A stretch of DNA of 64,000 nt from Bizionia sp. (GTDB taxonomy: Bacteria; Bacteroidota; Bacteroidia; Flavobacteriales; Flavobacteriaceae): positions 1-64,000 of the forward strand of contig JAHDHI010000014.1 in NCBI GenBank assembly GCA_020631395.1, in the 5' to 3' direction. How positions within the stretch are numbered: the stretch's first letter is position 1; each line of letters opens with the position of its first letter. This document shows positions 1 through 7,845 of this stretch, one piece after another. The notes below the pieces were generated by a model, which had not been told where the DNA came from, ran no database searches, and saw nothing but the letters and a program-made list of their open reading frames with translations. Made by a program: the position numbers and the translations under genes.

Positions 1-51
1 GTACGGTTCTGTGAGAGGTTTAGGGGTGAGATTCCCCTTTACCTACTCGAC
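1..51 (+). mobile_element. 3' end of a group II intron (end of domain V plus domain VI)
   Basis: The window opens with GTACGGTTC, the 3' strand of a bacterial group II intron domain V. It is followed by a domain VI-like hairpin (AGGTTTAGGGG / CCCCTTTACCT) with an unpaired A near the 3' side and the terminal CTACTCGAC. The 3' boundary is placed at base 51 because minus-strand reading beyond it resumes a nuclease-like protein. The rest of the intron and any reverse transcriptase lie upstream of the window. This is recognition of a conserved ribozyme end; the domains further upstream cannot be seen. Confidence 0.72.
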
Positions 52-292
52 TTTTGACTTTATTTACTTCCTCTGATTTTAGTTTTGAAATAAGAGTGCT
101 ATATGGCGTTTCTACGTAATGCTTGCATTGGATAGTACCTTCTTTCTTTTTTCCAATCCAGAACCTTCCATCTACACCTCCGTCTCTACCAGCTTTAAAT
201 TTCTCAACCCTTTTCTTTGAGATTTTTTCCACTATTGAAGCACCAAGAGTTTCAAATTCCCTATCATTAAGTTTCGAAAAATCATACTCCAT
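52..292 (-). pseudogene. Mrr-like restriction endonuclease, N-terminal fragment cut by the intron
   Basis: About 80 residues from the ATG at 292. The motif series GRDGGVDGRFW ... GTIQCKHY resembles the PD-(D/E)XK nuclease core of Mrr-like proteins, with the catalytic Asp in GGVDG and the Gln-x-Lys in QCK. The frame continues to base 20, but the last residues (RVGKGESHP) are intron sequence read antisense. In related Mrr-like N-terminal domains a KVKKxNP-like stretch follows; here KVK is the last natural sequence. The intron lies on the opposite strand, so splicing cannot restore this gene's mRNA and it is presumably inactive. Such domains often head larger antiphage proteins, but the downstream part is outside the window, so the full architecture is unknown. 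Confidence 0.6.
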
Positions 293-610
293 ATATTATT
301 TGGTATTATTCAAGGTATGGCTCATATCAGGTTTTATTTTAATTGTTGCCAACAACGTTATAATAGCAATTGCTATTATATTCCATATATGAGCAATAGC
401 GTAAAATCTATTGTACCCAAAAATACTATAAAATACATTTATTAAGAACAAAAGACAGTAGTTAATACATATGAACTTAAAAAATAGAATTTCTAAATTA
501 ATCAGGTTAAAGGGAACTTTTAAGGAGAACCAGATGATGAGAAATGTTGTTAATTTTGAAAGCTATTTCTCTGCTCATCGTCAAGGTTGAGAATCCAATA
601 GGTGAATTGT
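293..610. other. Intergenic region with a perfect 22-bp palindrome
   Basis: No convincing gene. Bases 359-380 are a perfect 22-bp palindrome centred on AGCAATTGCT. Just before it, TTGCCAACAACG contains, on the other strand, the TTGTTGGCA string also found at the end of the repeat at 57295-57305. The rest is AT-rich sequence without recognisable promoters. Confidence 0.4.
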
Positions 611-652
611 AAAAAAAAATCAAGGGACTGTCTTTCCGGACAGCCCCTTGAT
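611..652 (-). terminator. Rho-independent terminator of the TonB receptor gene
   Basis: Arms 619-632 (ATCAAGGGACTGTC) and 639-652 pair with one mismatch around a 6-nt loop. On the minus strand the hairpin is followed by a run of T (A-run at 611-619). It lies 26 bp beyond the stop of the minus-strand receptor gene. Confidence 0.85.
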
Positions 653-677
653 TTTGTGATCTATGTATTATGACAAT

Positions 678-3563
678 TTAGAACTTGTAATTAAGCGATA
701 AATTGAACATGGTTCCCAATTGACTAAAGTGGTAACCATCGTATGTCATTTGTGAATAACGTTGGTTGAAGGTAATCAGGTTCGATTGATCCTTAACTTG
801 AGCAGGATCTGCCAAAATAGCATCTCCAGCTGCATTTTCCGATTTGAAACTCCATTCTGGCAATACGTTCAATAGGTTGTTGACGTTTAATGCAATGGTC
901 AGTTTTTCAGAAGCATTGTAATTTATGCCTAAGTCAGTGACAATCTTTGGAGTAAACTCAGTCCTTACGTTGAATATGCCATTGGCATCCGTGGATAGTC
1001 CTTGTTGGAAAAAAGTGGTTTTCCCGAAATAGGTGTTGTTAAGTGAGAATCCAAATTTGTTAATGTCATAATTGGCTCCCAAAATCCACTTTGTCCTTGG
1101 TCTAGAAGTAAAGAACAATGCTTCTTGCGTTTGGTTTACGACAGATTGATTGGCATTTGCTACAATTGGAATGTTCTTGACAGCTCCATCTCTTTCGTTT
1201 TGAATGGTGTAGTTTCCTGACAGGTTTAGATCCAAGTCACCATTGCCGAGTACAATGTTCTTTTGGCTCAACACGACATCGATACCAGAGGTCTTCGTGT
1301 CAATGGCATTGGAAAAGAAACTAAGGTCACTCAAGTTGTTGTTTTCCAAAACTATATCCAATTGATTTGTTGAGTCTCCACTTGGTCCTATCTCTGTACC
1401 TAATACAATTCTGTCTTTTACAGAAATGTTATAGTAATCTATTGTAAAGCTCAATGTATTTGTTATTTTTCCACCAAAACCTATGGTGAAATTGTTGGAC
1501 GTTTCAGCATCGAGTTCTGGTATCTCCAATATCGATTTAGCGATGGTTGAAACATTGTTTATCAAACCACCAACCTGTATGCCAGATCCAGGGACAAAGC
1601 TATATTGCGCTTTTTGTGTGTAAATTTGGTGTAGAGTAGGTGCTCTAAACCCTGAAGAGACAGATGCTCTAGCGGTAAGGTTGTCGTTCAATTTTAAACG
1701 AGAGCTCAATTTATAGACGAATGTGTTTCCAAAATCAGAATAGTTTTCAGTTCTAACGGTGGCACTCAACAAGAAATCCTTGCTAACGTCGTAGTCCAAA
1801 CTAAAATAACCTCCAAAATTGTAGCGGTTGAACTTTCCAGAATTTTCAGGGCTGTTCCCTGCAAAAGAATCTGCACCACCACCATCGTAAGATGCCAACT
1901 CTCCTTCTATGACTTCAAACGTCTCATTCCTGAACTCGGCACCGAAACCAATGCTTACCTTTTCTGAAAGTATTCTGGAGATATCTATGTTTCCTACGTT
2001 ATGAGTGAATTTTGTTCCTCCTGGATCGAACGACTGTTGACTGTTTTCTCTGTAGATATCTGTTCCTTGAATAAGTTCTACACCCTCGTTAGGGGCAATA
2101 TCTCCATCACCATTTAAATCATACTCTACAAGATCAACAATACCATTTCCATTTAAATCCCCTAGAAATGTATCTGGAGATAAAACACTATTTCTATTGT
2201 GAGAATTATTTACTTTATAGGTTTGCGTGTTGCCACCAGTAGTATAGCTTAAATCCACATTCCAGTCGTTTATTTTTGTTTTGATGCCAACTGTACCATT
2301 GTAGTCATTAAGCAAACCTTCAAAAGTTGGAACGTAACCGTCATAGCCTCCTGCATTCGTTGGGTGGTTTCCAGGGAAAAAATCTGCTAAATAAGGAAAA
2401 CCTTCATCGACATCCAAGGTTCTCCAATATGGCGTTCTATAGTTGGCAAAGCTATTCACTTTCTTGTATACATAGGCACTATTAAAGTACAGTTCGGTGT
2501 TTTCACTTAAGTTCAATCCACCATTTATTAAAAATTTGGAAGCAGCCGTTTCTGGAGAACCATTTACATTCCCAGCATCTGGTCTACGTGATAAAAACTC
2601 TTGCACATCGGCTAAAGTTATAGGTACAGCTGCATCAGGATTAAAAAAATCACCAAATTCACCTTCAGCATCAACAGTTCCAGGCCTATTTGCCAAGTTT
2701 ACTTTGGAAAAATCTATGGTATAATTTACAAATCCCTTGCCATTGCTTATTGGGCTTCCATTGTTTACGCTAAAACCAAACATTTCTCCATCTCCTTCAG
2801 AGGTGATTCCTGTTCTAATGGTTGCCGAACCACTTTCTGGGCTATCCTTGAGGATGATGTTCATTACGCCGGCAATGGCATCGGATCCATATTGAGCAGA
2901 AGCACCATCACGTAGTATTTCCACGCGTTTTATGGCATCTGTGGGTATTGCAGAGATGTCTGTACCCGTTTCACCACGTCCCGGAGAAGTTTGGGTATAC
3001 AACAATGCACTTAGGTTTTTACGTTTCCCATTGATGAGGATCAACGTTCTACTTGGCCCCATGTTTCTAATTTCATACGGATCCAAAAGAGATGTCGCAT
3101 CATTTACAGGTGTTTGTACCGTGTTGAACGATGGTATTCTGTATTGCAAGGCTTTGTCAAAAGTTGCTTGACCTGTGGATGTCAACTCCTTGACTCCGAG
3201 TACATCTACAGGAAGCGGTGTGTCTGCATTGCTTCTAGGAGCTGTTCTGGTTCCTACAAGGATAACTTCCTCCAAGGCTTCACCATCTGCCAAGGTAATG
3301 TTTACTGTCGATTGTCCATTGATGACAAATTCTTGTGTTTCATAGCCAACGTAACTAAATACTAGGGTGGCAGATTGCTGAACATTGATGATGAAATTAC
3401 CATCAAAGTCCGATGTAGTTCCATTGGAAGTCCCTTTCTCAATAATGTTAACACCTGTTAGAGGAGCACCATTAGAGTCGGAAACCGTACCAGTAATGGA
3501 TTGTTGTGCAAAAGCAAATGCAGTGCACACAAAGAATAATAACAAAATTTTGATTTTTCTCAT
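678..3563 (-). CDS. TonB-dependent outer-membrane receptor with N-terminal carboxypeptidase-like domain
   Basis: 961 residues. A signal peptide (1-19, ending AFA before QQ) is followed by a carboxypeptidase-regulatory-like beta-sandwich (about 21-95; SITGTVSDSNGAPLTGVNI), typical of Bacteroidetes receptors. A plug domain follows (about 105-235, with RDGASAQYGSDAIAGVMNI), then a 22-strand-type barrel ending in the aromatic FNLSLNYKF. It would bind and import a substrate across the outer membrane using TonB energy. The plug resembles the iron/vitamin-type receptors rather than SusC, and no SusD partner is adjacent. Around residues 469-490 there are two Asp/Asn-rich loops (DLNGNGIVD, DLNGDGDIAPNE) of calcium-binding type, probably on an external loop. 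It is transcribed alone and ends at a strong terminator. The substrate is unknown. Confidence 0.9.
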   Translation of the reverse strand: MRKIKILLLFFVCTAFAFAQQSITGTVSDSNGAPLTGVNIIEKGTSNGTTSDFDGNFIINVQQSATLVFSYVGYETQEFVINGQSTVNITLADGEALEEVILVGTRTAPRSNADTPLPVDVLGVKELTSTGQATFDKALQYRIPSFNTVQTPVNDATSLLDPYEIRNMGPSRTLILINGKRKNLSALLYTQTSPGRGETGTDISAIPTDAIKRVEILRDGASAQYGSDAIAGVMNIILKDSPESGSATIRTGITSEGDGEMFGFSVNNGSPISNGKGFVNYTIDFSKVNLANRPGTVDAEGEFGDFFNPDAAVPITLADVQEFLSRRPDAGNVNGSPETAASKFLINGGLNLSENTELYFNSAYVYKKVNSFANYRTPYWRTLDVDEGFPYLADFFPGNHPTNAGGYDGYVPTFEGLLNDYNGTVGIKTKINDWNVDLSYTTGGNTQTYKVNNSHNRNSVLSPDTFLGDLNGNGIVDLVEYDLNGDGDIAPNEGVELIQGTDIYRENSQQSFDPGGTKFTHNVGNIDISRILSEKVSIGFGAEFRNETFEVIEGELASYDGGGADSFAGNSPENSGKFNRYNFGGYFSLDYDVSKDFLLSATVRTENYSDFGNTFVYKLSSRLKLNDNLTARASVSSGFRAPTLHQIYTQKAQYSFVPGSGIQVGGLINNVSTIAKSILEIPELDAETSNNFTIGFGGKITNTLSFTIDYYNISVKDRIVLGTEIGPSGDSTNQLDIVLENNNLSDLSFFSNAIDTKTSGIDVVLSQKNIVLGNGDLDLNLSGNYTIQNERDGAVKNIPIVANANQSVVNQTQEALFFTSRPRTKWILGANYDINKFGFSLNNTYFGKTTFFQQGLSTDANGIFNVRTEFTPKIVTDLGINYNASEKLTIALNVNNLLNVLPEWSFKSENAAGDAILADPAQVKDQSNLITFNQRYSQMTYDGYHFSQLGTMFNLSLNYKF

Positions 3564-3981
3564 TTTTTTTTTGGTTTTTGATTAGGCTAGTAAAATTGGT
3601 GATTATTATTTGAATAAATGTTATTTGTGGAGATGAATTTTAACATTTATTTTAACATTTTCCTTAAAAAATATTAATTTCTATTGTTTTTTAAGGCGTG
3701 GCAAAAGATTTTTTTTGTTAAAAAAATAAAAATAATCAATATGTTTTTTGCTAGTTTATTCGTAATGAATGAACAAAAGATAAGATATGTCTACCTCAAG
3801 GTTTTAAAAATGAGGAGAATCCTGAATGCATATTGTAAAAACTGTGATTGGGTAAGCTTCTAAAAAGGAGCTGATATAATTGGCTTATGTCGAATGGATT
3901 AAAAAAACAGAATTAATGCGGTGGAATGATCTAATTTCATTGTCGTGTTCTTTACTTTTGCATTGTAAATGTATTCGTAAA
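3564..3981. other. Divergent intergenic region
   Basis: AT-rich region between the receptor (minus) and the SRPBCC gene (plus). An open frame extends upstream of the SRPBCC protein to a TTG at 3880, but its sequence is not family-like. No clear TAnnTTTG box was found on either strand. It presumably holds both promoters. Confidence 0.4.
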
Positions 3982-4452
3982 ATGCCTTTGATTGAGATTA
4001 AGACCGTAATCAATGCAGATGTTCAAACTTGTTTTGATTTGTCTCGTGACATCGACTTTCATAAAATTTCCTTGAAACATTCCAAAGAAAAAGCAATTGC
4101 CGGCAAGACTTATGGGTTGATGGGATTGGGGGAGTGGGTAACCTGGGAAGCTACACATTTTGGGGTCAAGCAAAAACTGACTTCAAAGATCACAGAATTC
4201 GAAAACCCATGCTATTTCGTGGATGAAATGGTATCGGGAGCATTCGAATCTTTCAAGCATGAACATATTTTCAAAGAAGAATTTGATGCCAAACTCAATG
4301 TAGAGCATACTTTGATGATTGATAGATTTCATTTTGTAAGCCCTTTCGGTTTGTTGGGTAAATTGGCAAATGCACTTTTTTTGAAACAATATATGACGAA
4401 GCTGTTAACAACTCGGAATCAAGCGCTAAAAGCTCAGGCAGAAGCCGTTTGA
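3982..4452 (+). CDS. SRPBCC-superfamily protein
   Basis: 156 residues from the ATG at 3982 (MPLIEIKTVINADVQ). The frame stays open upstream to a TTG at 3880, but the family's usual first strand begins at this ATG. The helix-grip pattern is visible: an N-terminal strand, CFDLSRDIDFH, the central strands EWVTWEATHFGVKQKLTSKI, and a C-terminal helix LLGKLANALFLKQYMTKLL. The ligand-cavity fold is shared with cyclases, START proteins and orphan proteins often labelled cell-division inhibitor SulA-like. No catalytic residue can be named, so the function is unknown. The stop overlaps an ATG (TGATG) of a possible small ORF. Confidence 0.75.
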   Translation: MPLIEIKTVINADVQTCFDLSRDIDFHKISLKHSKEKAIAGKTYGLMGLGEWVTWEATHFGVKQKLTSKITEFENPCYFVDEMVSGAFESFKHEHIFKEEFDAKLNVEHTLMIDRFHFVSPFGLLGKLANALFLKQYMTKLLTTRNQALKAQAEAV

Positions 4453-4592
4453 TGTTGTTGGCCATCGTAACGATGGAGGCATTGTGGTTAACATACAATC
4501 CAATGATGCTATTTTTATCAAATGAAAACATTCATGACCAAAGATTGAAGGTACAGCGGGGCAATTATGTTACCGTTGCAGATGACCGATAA
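4452..4592 (+). CDS. Possible 46-residue hydrophobic small protein
   Basis: ATG overlaps the SRPBCC stop as TGATG, the geometry of translational coupling. The product starts MLLAIVTMEALWLTYNPMML, a plausible membrane segment, and ends in a charged tail. No family is recognised and the frame could be chance; the overlap and hydrophobic stretch are the only support. Confidence 0.25.
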   Translation: MLLAIVTMEALWLTYNPMMLFLSNENIHDQRLKVQRGNYVTVADDR

Positions 4593-4612
4593 AAAACAAT
4601 GGATATAAAAAG

Positions 4613-5515
4613 ATGAAATCTAGAAAGAAATTTATCTACGGCATATTGTTGGGAGTCTTGGGGATAGTGTTGTTTTCCTCAAAAGCAGTCCTGGTAAAGC
4701 TCATTTATCGATACGAGGTGGATGCGCTAAGTGCTTTGTTGTTGAGAATGCTTTTCTCGTTCCCATTCTATGTGGCAATAGTTTGTTTCTACACAAATGA
4801 GAAAAAAGAGGTAGCCATTGGTAAAAAAGACTATTTGTGGCTTGCCTTTTTTGGTTTTATCGGTTATTATTTGGCCAGCTATTTTGATTTTATAGGGTTA
4901 ACTTACATAAAGGCTAGTTTGGAACGCATCATACTCTTTGTTTATCCAACCATTGTGTTGTTGTTCAATAGAATGTTTTTGAAGAGGGTAATAACTAGAA
5001 ATCAGAAGTTGGCAATTCTCATAACCTACATAGGGATAATAATAACATTTGGAAGCGAAGTCAGCATTACGGGAAATTATGCTTATTTGGGCGGGTTCTT
5101 AGTTTTGTTGAGTGCAATAACCTATGCATCCTATTTGGTTGGAAGCGGATGGTTGATTCCAAAATTTGGTGTTATGCGATTTACTGCCTATGCAATGTTG
5201 GTGTCCTGCGTTTGTGTTTTTGTACATTATGGAGTCATATCAAAAGTAAATATTGTCAACTACCCTTGGCAAGTTTATGCATTGGGTTTGTTAATAGCAG
5301 TTTTTGCTACGGTAATTCCGTCGTTTTTGGTTTCCATTTCCATAAAACTCATCAATTCGTCAAATTTTGCCGTGGTAGCTGGGATTGGGCCGATTTCAAC
5401 AATCGTATTGGCATTTGTCTTCTTGGATGAAAGATTGACGTCAGTGCAAATGTTTGGAACCATAGTCGTCATTTTGGGTATTTCATTGGTTTCAAAAGGT
5501 AAAGAGAGCAAGTAA
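4613..5515 (+). CDS. EamA/DMT-family transporter
   Basis: 300 residues with ten hydrophobic segments in two homologous halves, the pattern of the drug/metabolite transporter superfamily. The first half starts FIYGILLGVLGIVLFSSKAV and contains the conserved helix-3/4 region YIKASLERIILFVYPTIVLL. The second half contains VVAGIGPISTIVLAFVFLDERL, the typical EamA ending. It would move a small metabolite or amino acid across the inner membrane; the substrate cannot be read from sequence. The start is the ATG at 4613. It is separated from parE by 368 bp. Confidence 0.88.
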   Translation: MKSRKKFIYGILLGVLGIVLFSSKAVLVKLIYRYEVDALSALLLRMLFSFPFYVAIVCFYTNEKKEVAIGKKDYLWLAFFGFIGYYLASYFDFIGLTYIKASLERIILFVYPTIVLLFNRMFLKRVITRNQKLAILITYIGIIITFGSEVSITGNYAYLGGFLVLLSAITYASYLVGSGWLIPKFGVMRFTAYAMLVSCVCVFVHYGVISKVNIVNYPWQVYALGLLIAVFATVIPSFLVSISIKLINSSNFAVVAGIGPISTIVLAFVFLDERLTSVQMFGTIVVILGISLVSKGKESK

Positions 5516-5883
5516 TTCTTTTGTTTGTGATTTAATGGGAGAAGGAACTCTGTCATCTGTGCCAATTCAAATTATTTTTATTTCAATAGTTGTTAAAACT
5601 AAAAACTCAGTTATTGCTACAGAGCCTTTTTATTAATTTTTAATATTTTAGAGTGAGTCATAATTACTTTAATGAATTAGCTTTTCCAGTCTAACACTAA
5701 AATTATATTTTAAGCCGTTGTAATGTACAGTATTGCATTGTTTGTGCAAGCGTGTTTTTGAGAGTTGTTTATTGAAAGAAAGGTGTTTTAAAAACTTTGT
5801 TAATTACTTTAGAACAATGAGGTTTCATTTTTTATGGGGTTGTGCTATATTAGCATCCTATCACAAAATTTCGCTCAACACCT
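5516..5883. other. Intergenic region upstream of parE
   Basis: 368 bp, AT-rich. No gene, strong hairpin or exact TAnnTTTG box is seen. It should contain the parE promoter; the closest match is TACTTTAG around 5805. Confidence 0.35.
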
Positions 5884-7743
5884 ATGAAGGAACAGACCCA
5901 ATACACCGAAGACAACATACGTTCACTCGACTGGAAGGAACATATTCGTATGCGACCAGGAATGTATATTGGCAAGTTGGGAGATGGGTCTTCACCAGAT
6001 GATGGTATTTACATTCTTTTGAAGGAGGTACTTGACAATTCGATAGATGAGTTTGTCATGGGAGCAGGAAAGACCATCGAAATCTCTGTACAAGGAAGTA
6101 AAGTCATCGTTCGCGATTATGGTCGTGGAATACCATTGGGGAAAGTGGTGGATGTGGTTTCCAAAATGAATACAGGAGGAAAGTACGACTCCAAGGCCTT
6201 TAAGAAATCTGTGGGACTAAATGGAGTGGGAACAAAAGCAGTGAATGCCTTGTCGTCTTATTTCAGGGTAGAGTCGTCTCGTGAAGGAAAAAGTGCTTCG
6301 GCAGATTTCGAACAAGGAAACTTGACGGATCAGGAGTTCTTGGAAGAGACAACTCGAAGAAAAGGGACAAAGGTGTCATTCATTCCAGACGAACTTATCT
6401 TTAAAAATTACAAGTTCAGGAGTGAATACATAGTTAAGATGCTAAAAAACTATGTATATCTCAATCCTGGATTGACCATAGTTTTCAACGGAGAGAAATA
6501 CTACAGTGAAAATGGACTTAAAGACCTATTGGCAGAAAAGATTGCCGAAACGGACTTGCTTTACCCAATCATTCATTTGCGAGGTGACGACATTGAGGTT
6601 GCGATAACGCATAGTAGAACACAATACAGTGAAGAATACAATAGTTTTGTCAATGGACAAAACACCACGCAAGGAGGGACGCACTTGGCTGCATTTCGAG
6701 AAGCATTGGTGAAAACCATTCGAGAGTTCTATGGTAAAAGTTATGAAGCATCGGATATTAGAAAATCCATAGTGTCGGCCATTGCCATAAAGGTAATGGA
6801 ACCTGTTTTCGAGAGTCAGACGAAAACGAAGTTGGGATCTACGGACATGGGAGGAGAGTTGCCAACGGTAAGAACCTACATAAACGATTTCCTAAAAACC
6901 CATTTGGACAATTACCTCCATAAAAACCAAAATGCGGCCGAAAAGATTCAGCGTAAGATATTGCAAGCAGAAAGAGAGCGAAAAGAACTGTCGGGCATTA
7001 GAAAATTGGCCAAGGACAGAGCAAAGAAAGCAAGTCTTCACAATAAGAAATTAAGAGATTGTCGAGTACATTTTGGAGACACCAAAAATGAGCGCAATCT
7101 GGAAACGACCCTGTTTATCACAGAGGGTGATTCTGCATCAGGTAGCATCACAAAATCAAGAGATGTAAATACGCAAGCCGTATTCAGTTTAAAGGGAAAA
7201 CCTTTGAATTGCTATGGATTGACCAAGAAGATCGTTTATGAAAATGAGGAGTTCAACTTGCTGCAAGCAGCATTGAACATAGAAGAATCGCTTGAAGATT
7301 TGCGTTATAACAATGTAGTGATAGCAACCGATGCCGATGTAGATGGTATGCACATTCGTCTGTTGTTGATAACATTCTTCCTTCAATTCTTTCCAGAAGT
7401 GATAAAAGAAGGGCATCTATACATTTTGCAAACACCTCTGTTTAGAGTTAGAAATAAGAAGGAAACGATTTATTGCTATTCAGAAGAAGAACGTGTAAAT
7501 GCCATCGAAAAATTAAAACCAAAACCAGAGATTACCCGATTTAAGGGATTGGGTGAGATCTCACCAGACGAGTTTAAGTATTTCATAGGAGAGGACATAC
7601 GTTTAGATCCGGTAATGCTAGACGAGCAAATGTCCATAGAAGAGCTGTTGGCATTCTATATGGGAAAAAATACACCATCCAGACAAGAATTCATCATTGA
7701 GAATTTGAAGGTGGAAATGGATTTGATAGAAGATAAAAAATAA
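5884..7743 (+). CDS. parE: DNA topoisomerase IV subunit B
   Basis: 619 residues, the normal length. ATPase subunit of the type IIA enzyme that decatenates replicated chromosomes. The GHKL ATPase domain has EVLDNSIDE (E48, N52), DYGRGIP and the glycine-rich [14 protein letters not shown]. The transducer is followed by the TOPRIM domain with TEGDSASG (about residue 414) and the metal-binding DADVDG (about 483), ending with the conserved RFKGLGEI region. It is followed by parC after 102 bp, the usual pair; the short gap carries a dispersed-type repeat. GyrB is excluded mainly by the parC partner and the shorter TOPRIM region. Confidence 0.95.
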   Translation: MKEQTQYTEDNIRSLDWKEHIRMRPGMYIGKLGDGSSPDDGIYILLKEVLDNSIDEFVMGAGKTIEISVQGSKVIVRDYGRGIPLGKVVDVVSKMNTGGKYDSKAFKKSVGLNGVGTKAVNALSSYFRVESSREGKSASADFEQGNLTDQEFLEETTRRKGTKVSFIPDELIFKNYKFRSEYIVKMLKNYVYLNPGLTIVFNGEKYYSENGLKDLLAEKIAETDLLYPIIHLRGDDIEVAITHSRTQYSEEYNSFVNGQNTTQGGTHLAAFREALVKTIREFYGKSYEASDIRKSIVSAIAIKVMEPVFESQTKTKLGSTDMGGELPTVRTYINDFLKTHLDNYLHKNQNAAEKIQRKILQAERERKELSGIRKLAKDRAKKASLHNKKLRDCRVHFGDTKNERNLETTLFITEGDSASGSITKSRDVNTQAVFSLKGKPLNCYGLTKKIVYENEEFNLLQAALNIEESLEDLRYNNVVIATDADVDGMHIRLLLITFFLQFFPEVIKEGHLYILQTPLFRVRNKKETIYCYSEEERVNAIEKLKPKPEITRFKGLGEISPDEFKYFIGEDIRLDPVMLDEQMSIEELLAFYMGKNTPSRQEFIIENLKVEMDLIEDKK

Positions 7744-7756
7744 TAATAGAGGACAA

Positions 7757-7838
7757 TTTGTCATTCCTGCATATGTAGGAATCCACAAAATAAAGAATAG
7801 ATTCCTGTCATATATGTAGAAAAGCCAGGAATGACAAA
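7757..7838. repeat. REP-like nested inverted repeat between parE and parC
   Basis: Outer arms TTTGTCATTCCTG (7757-7769) and CAGGAATGACAAA (7826-7838) are perfectly complementary. Inner arms GGAATC (7778-7783) and GATTCC (7800-7805) also pair. This resembles the GTCATTCCTGC...GCAGGAATGAC palindromic elements scattered in many bacterial genomes, including flavobacteria. Its right end contains an ATG in frame with parC, which would wrongly lengthen the protein by five residues. Confidence 0.65.
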
Positions 7839-7845
7839 AAGAAAT

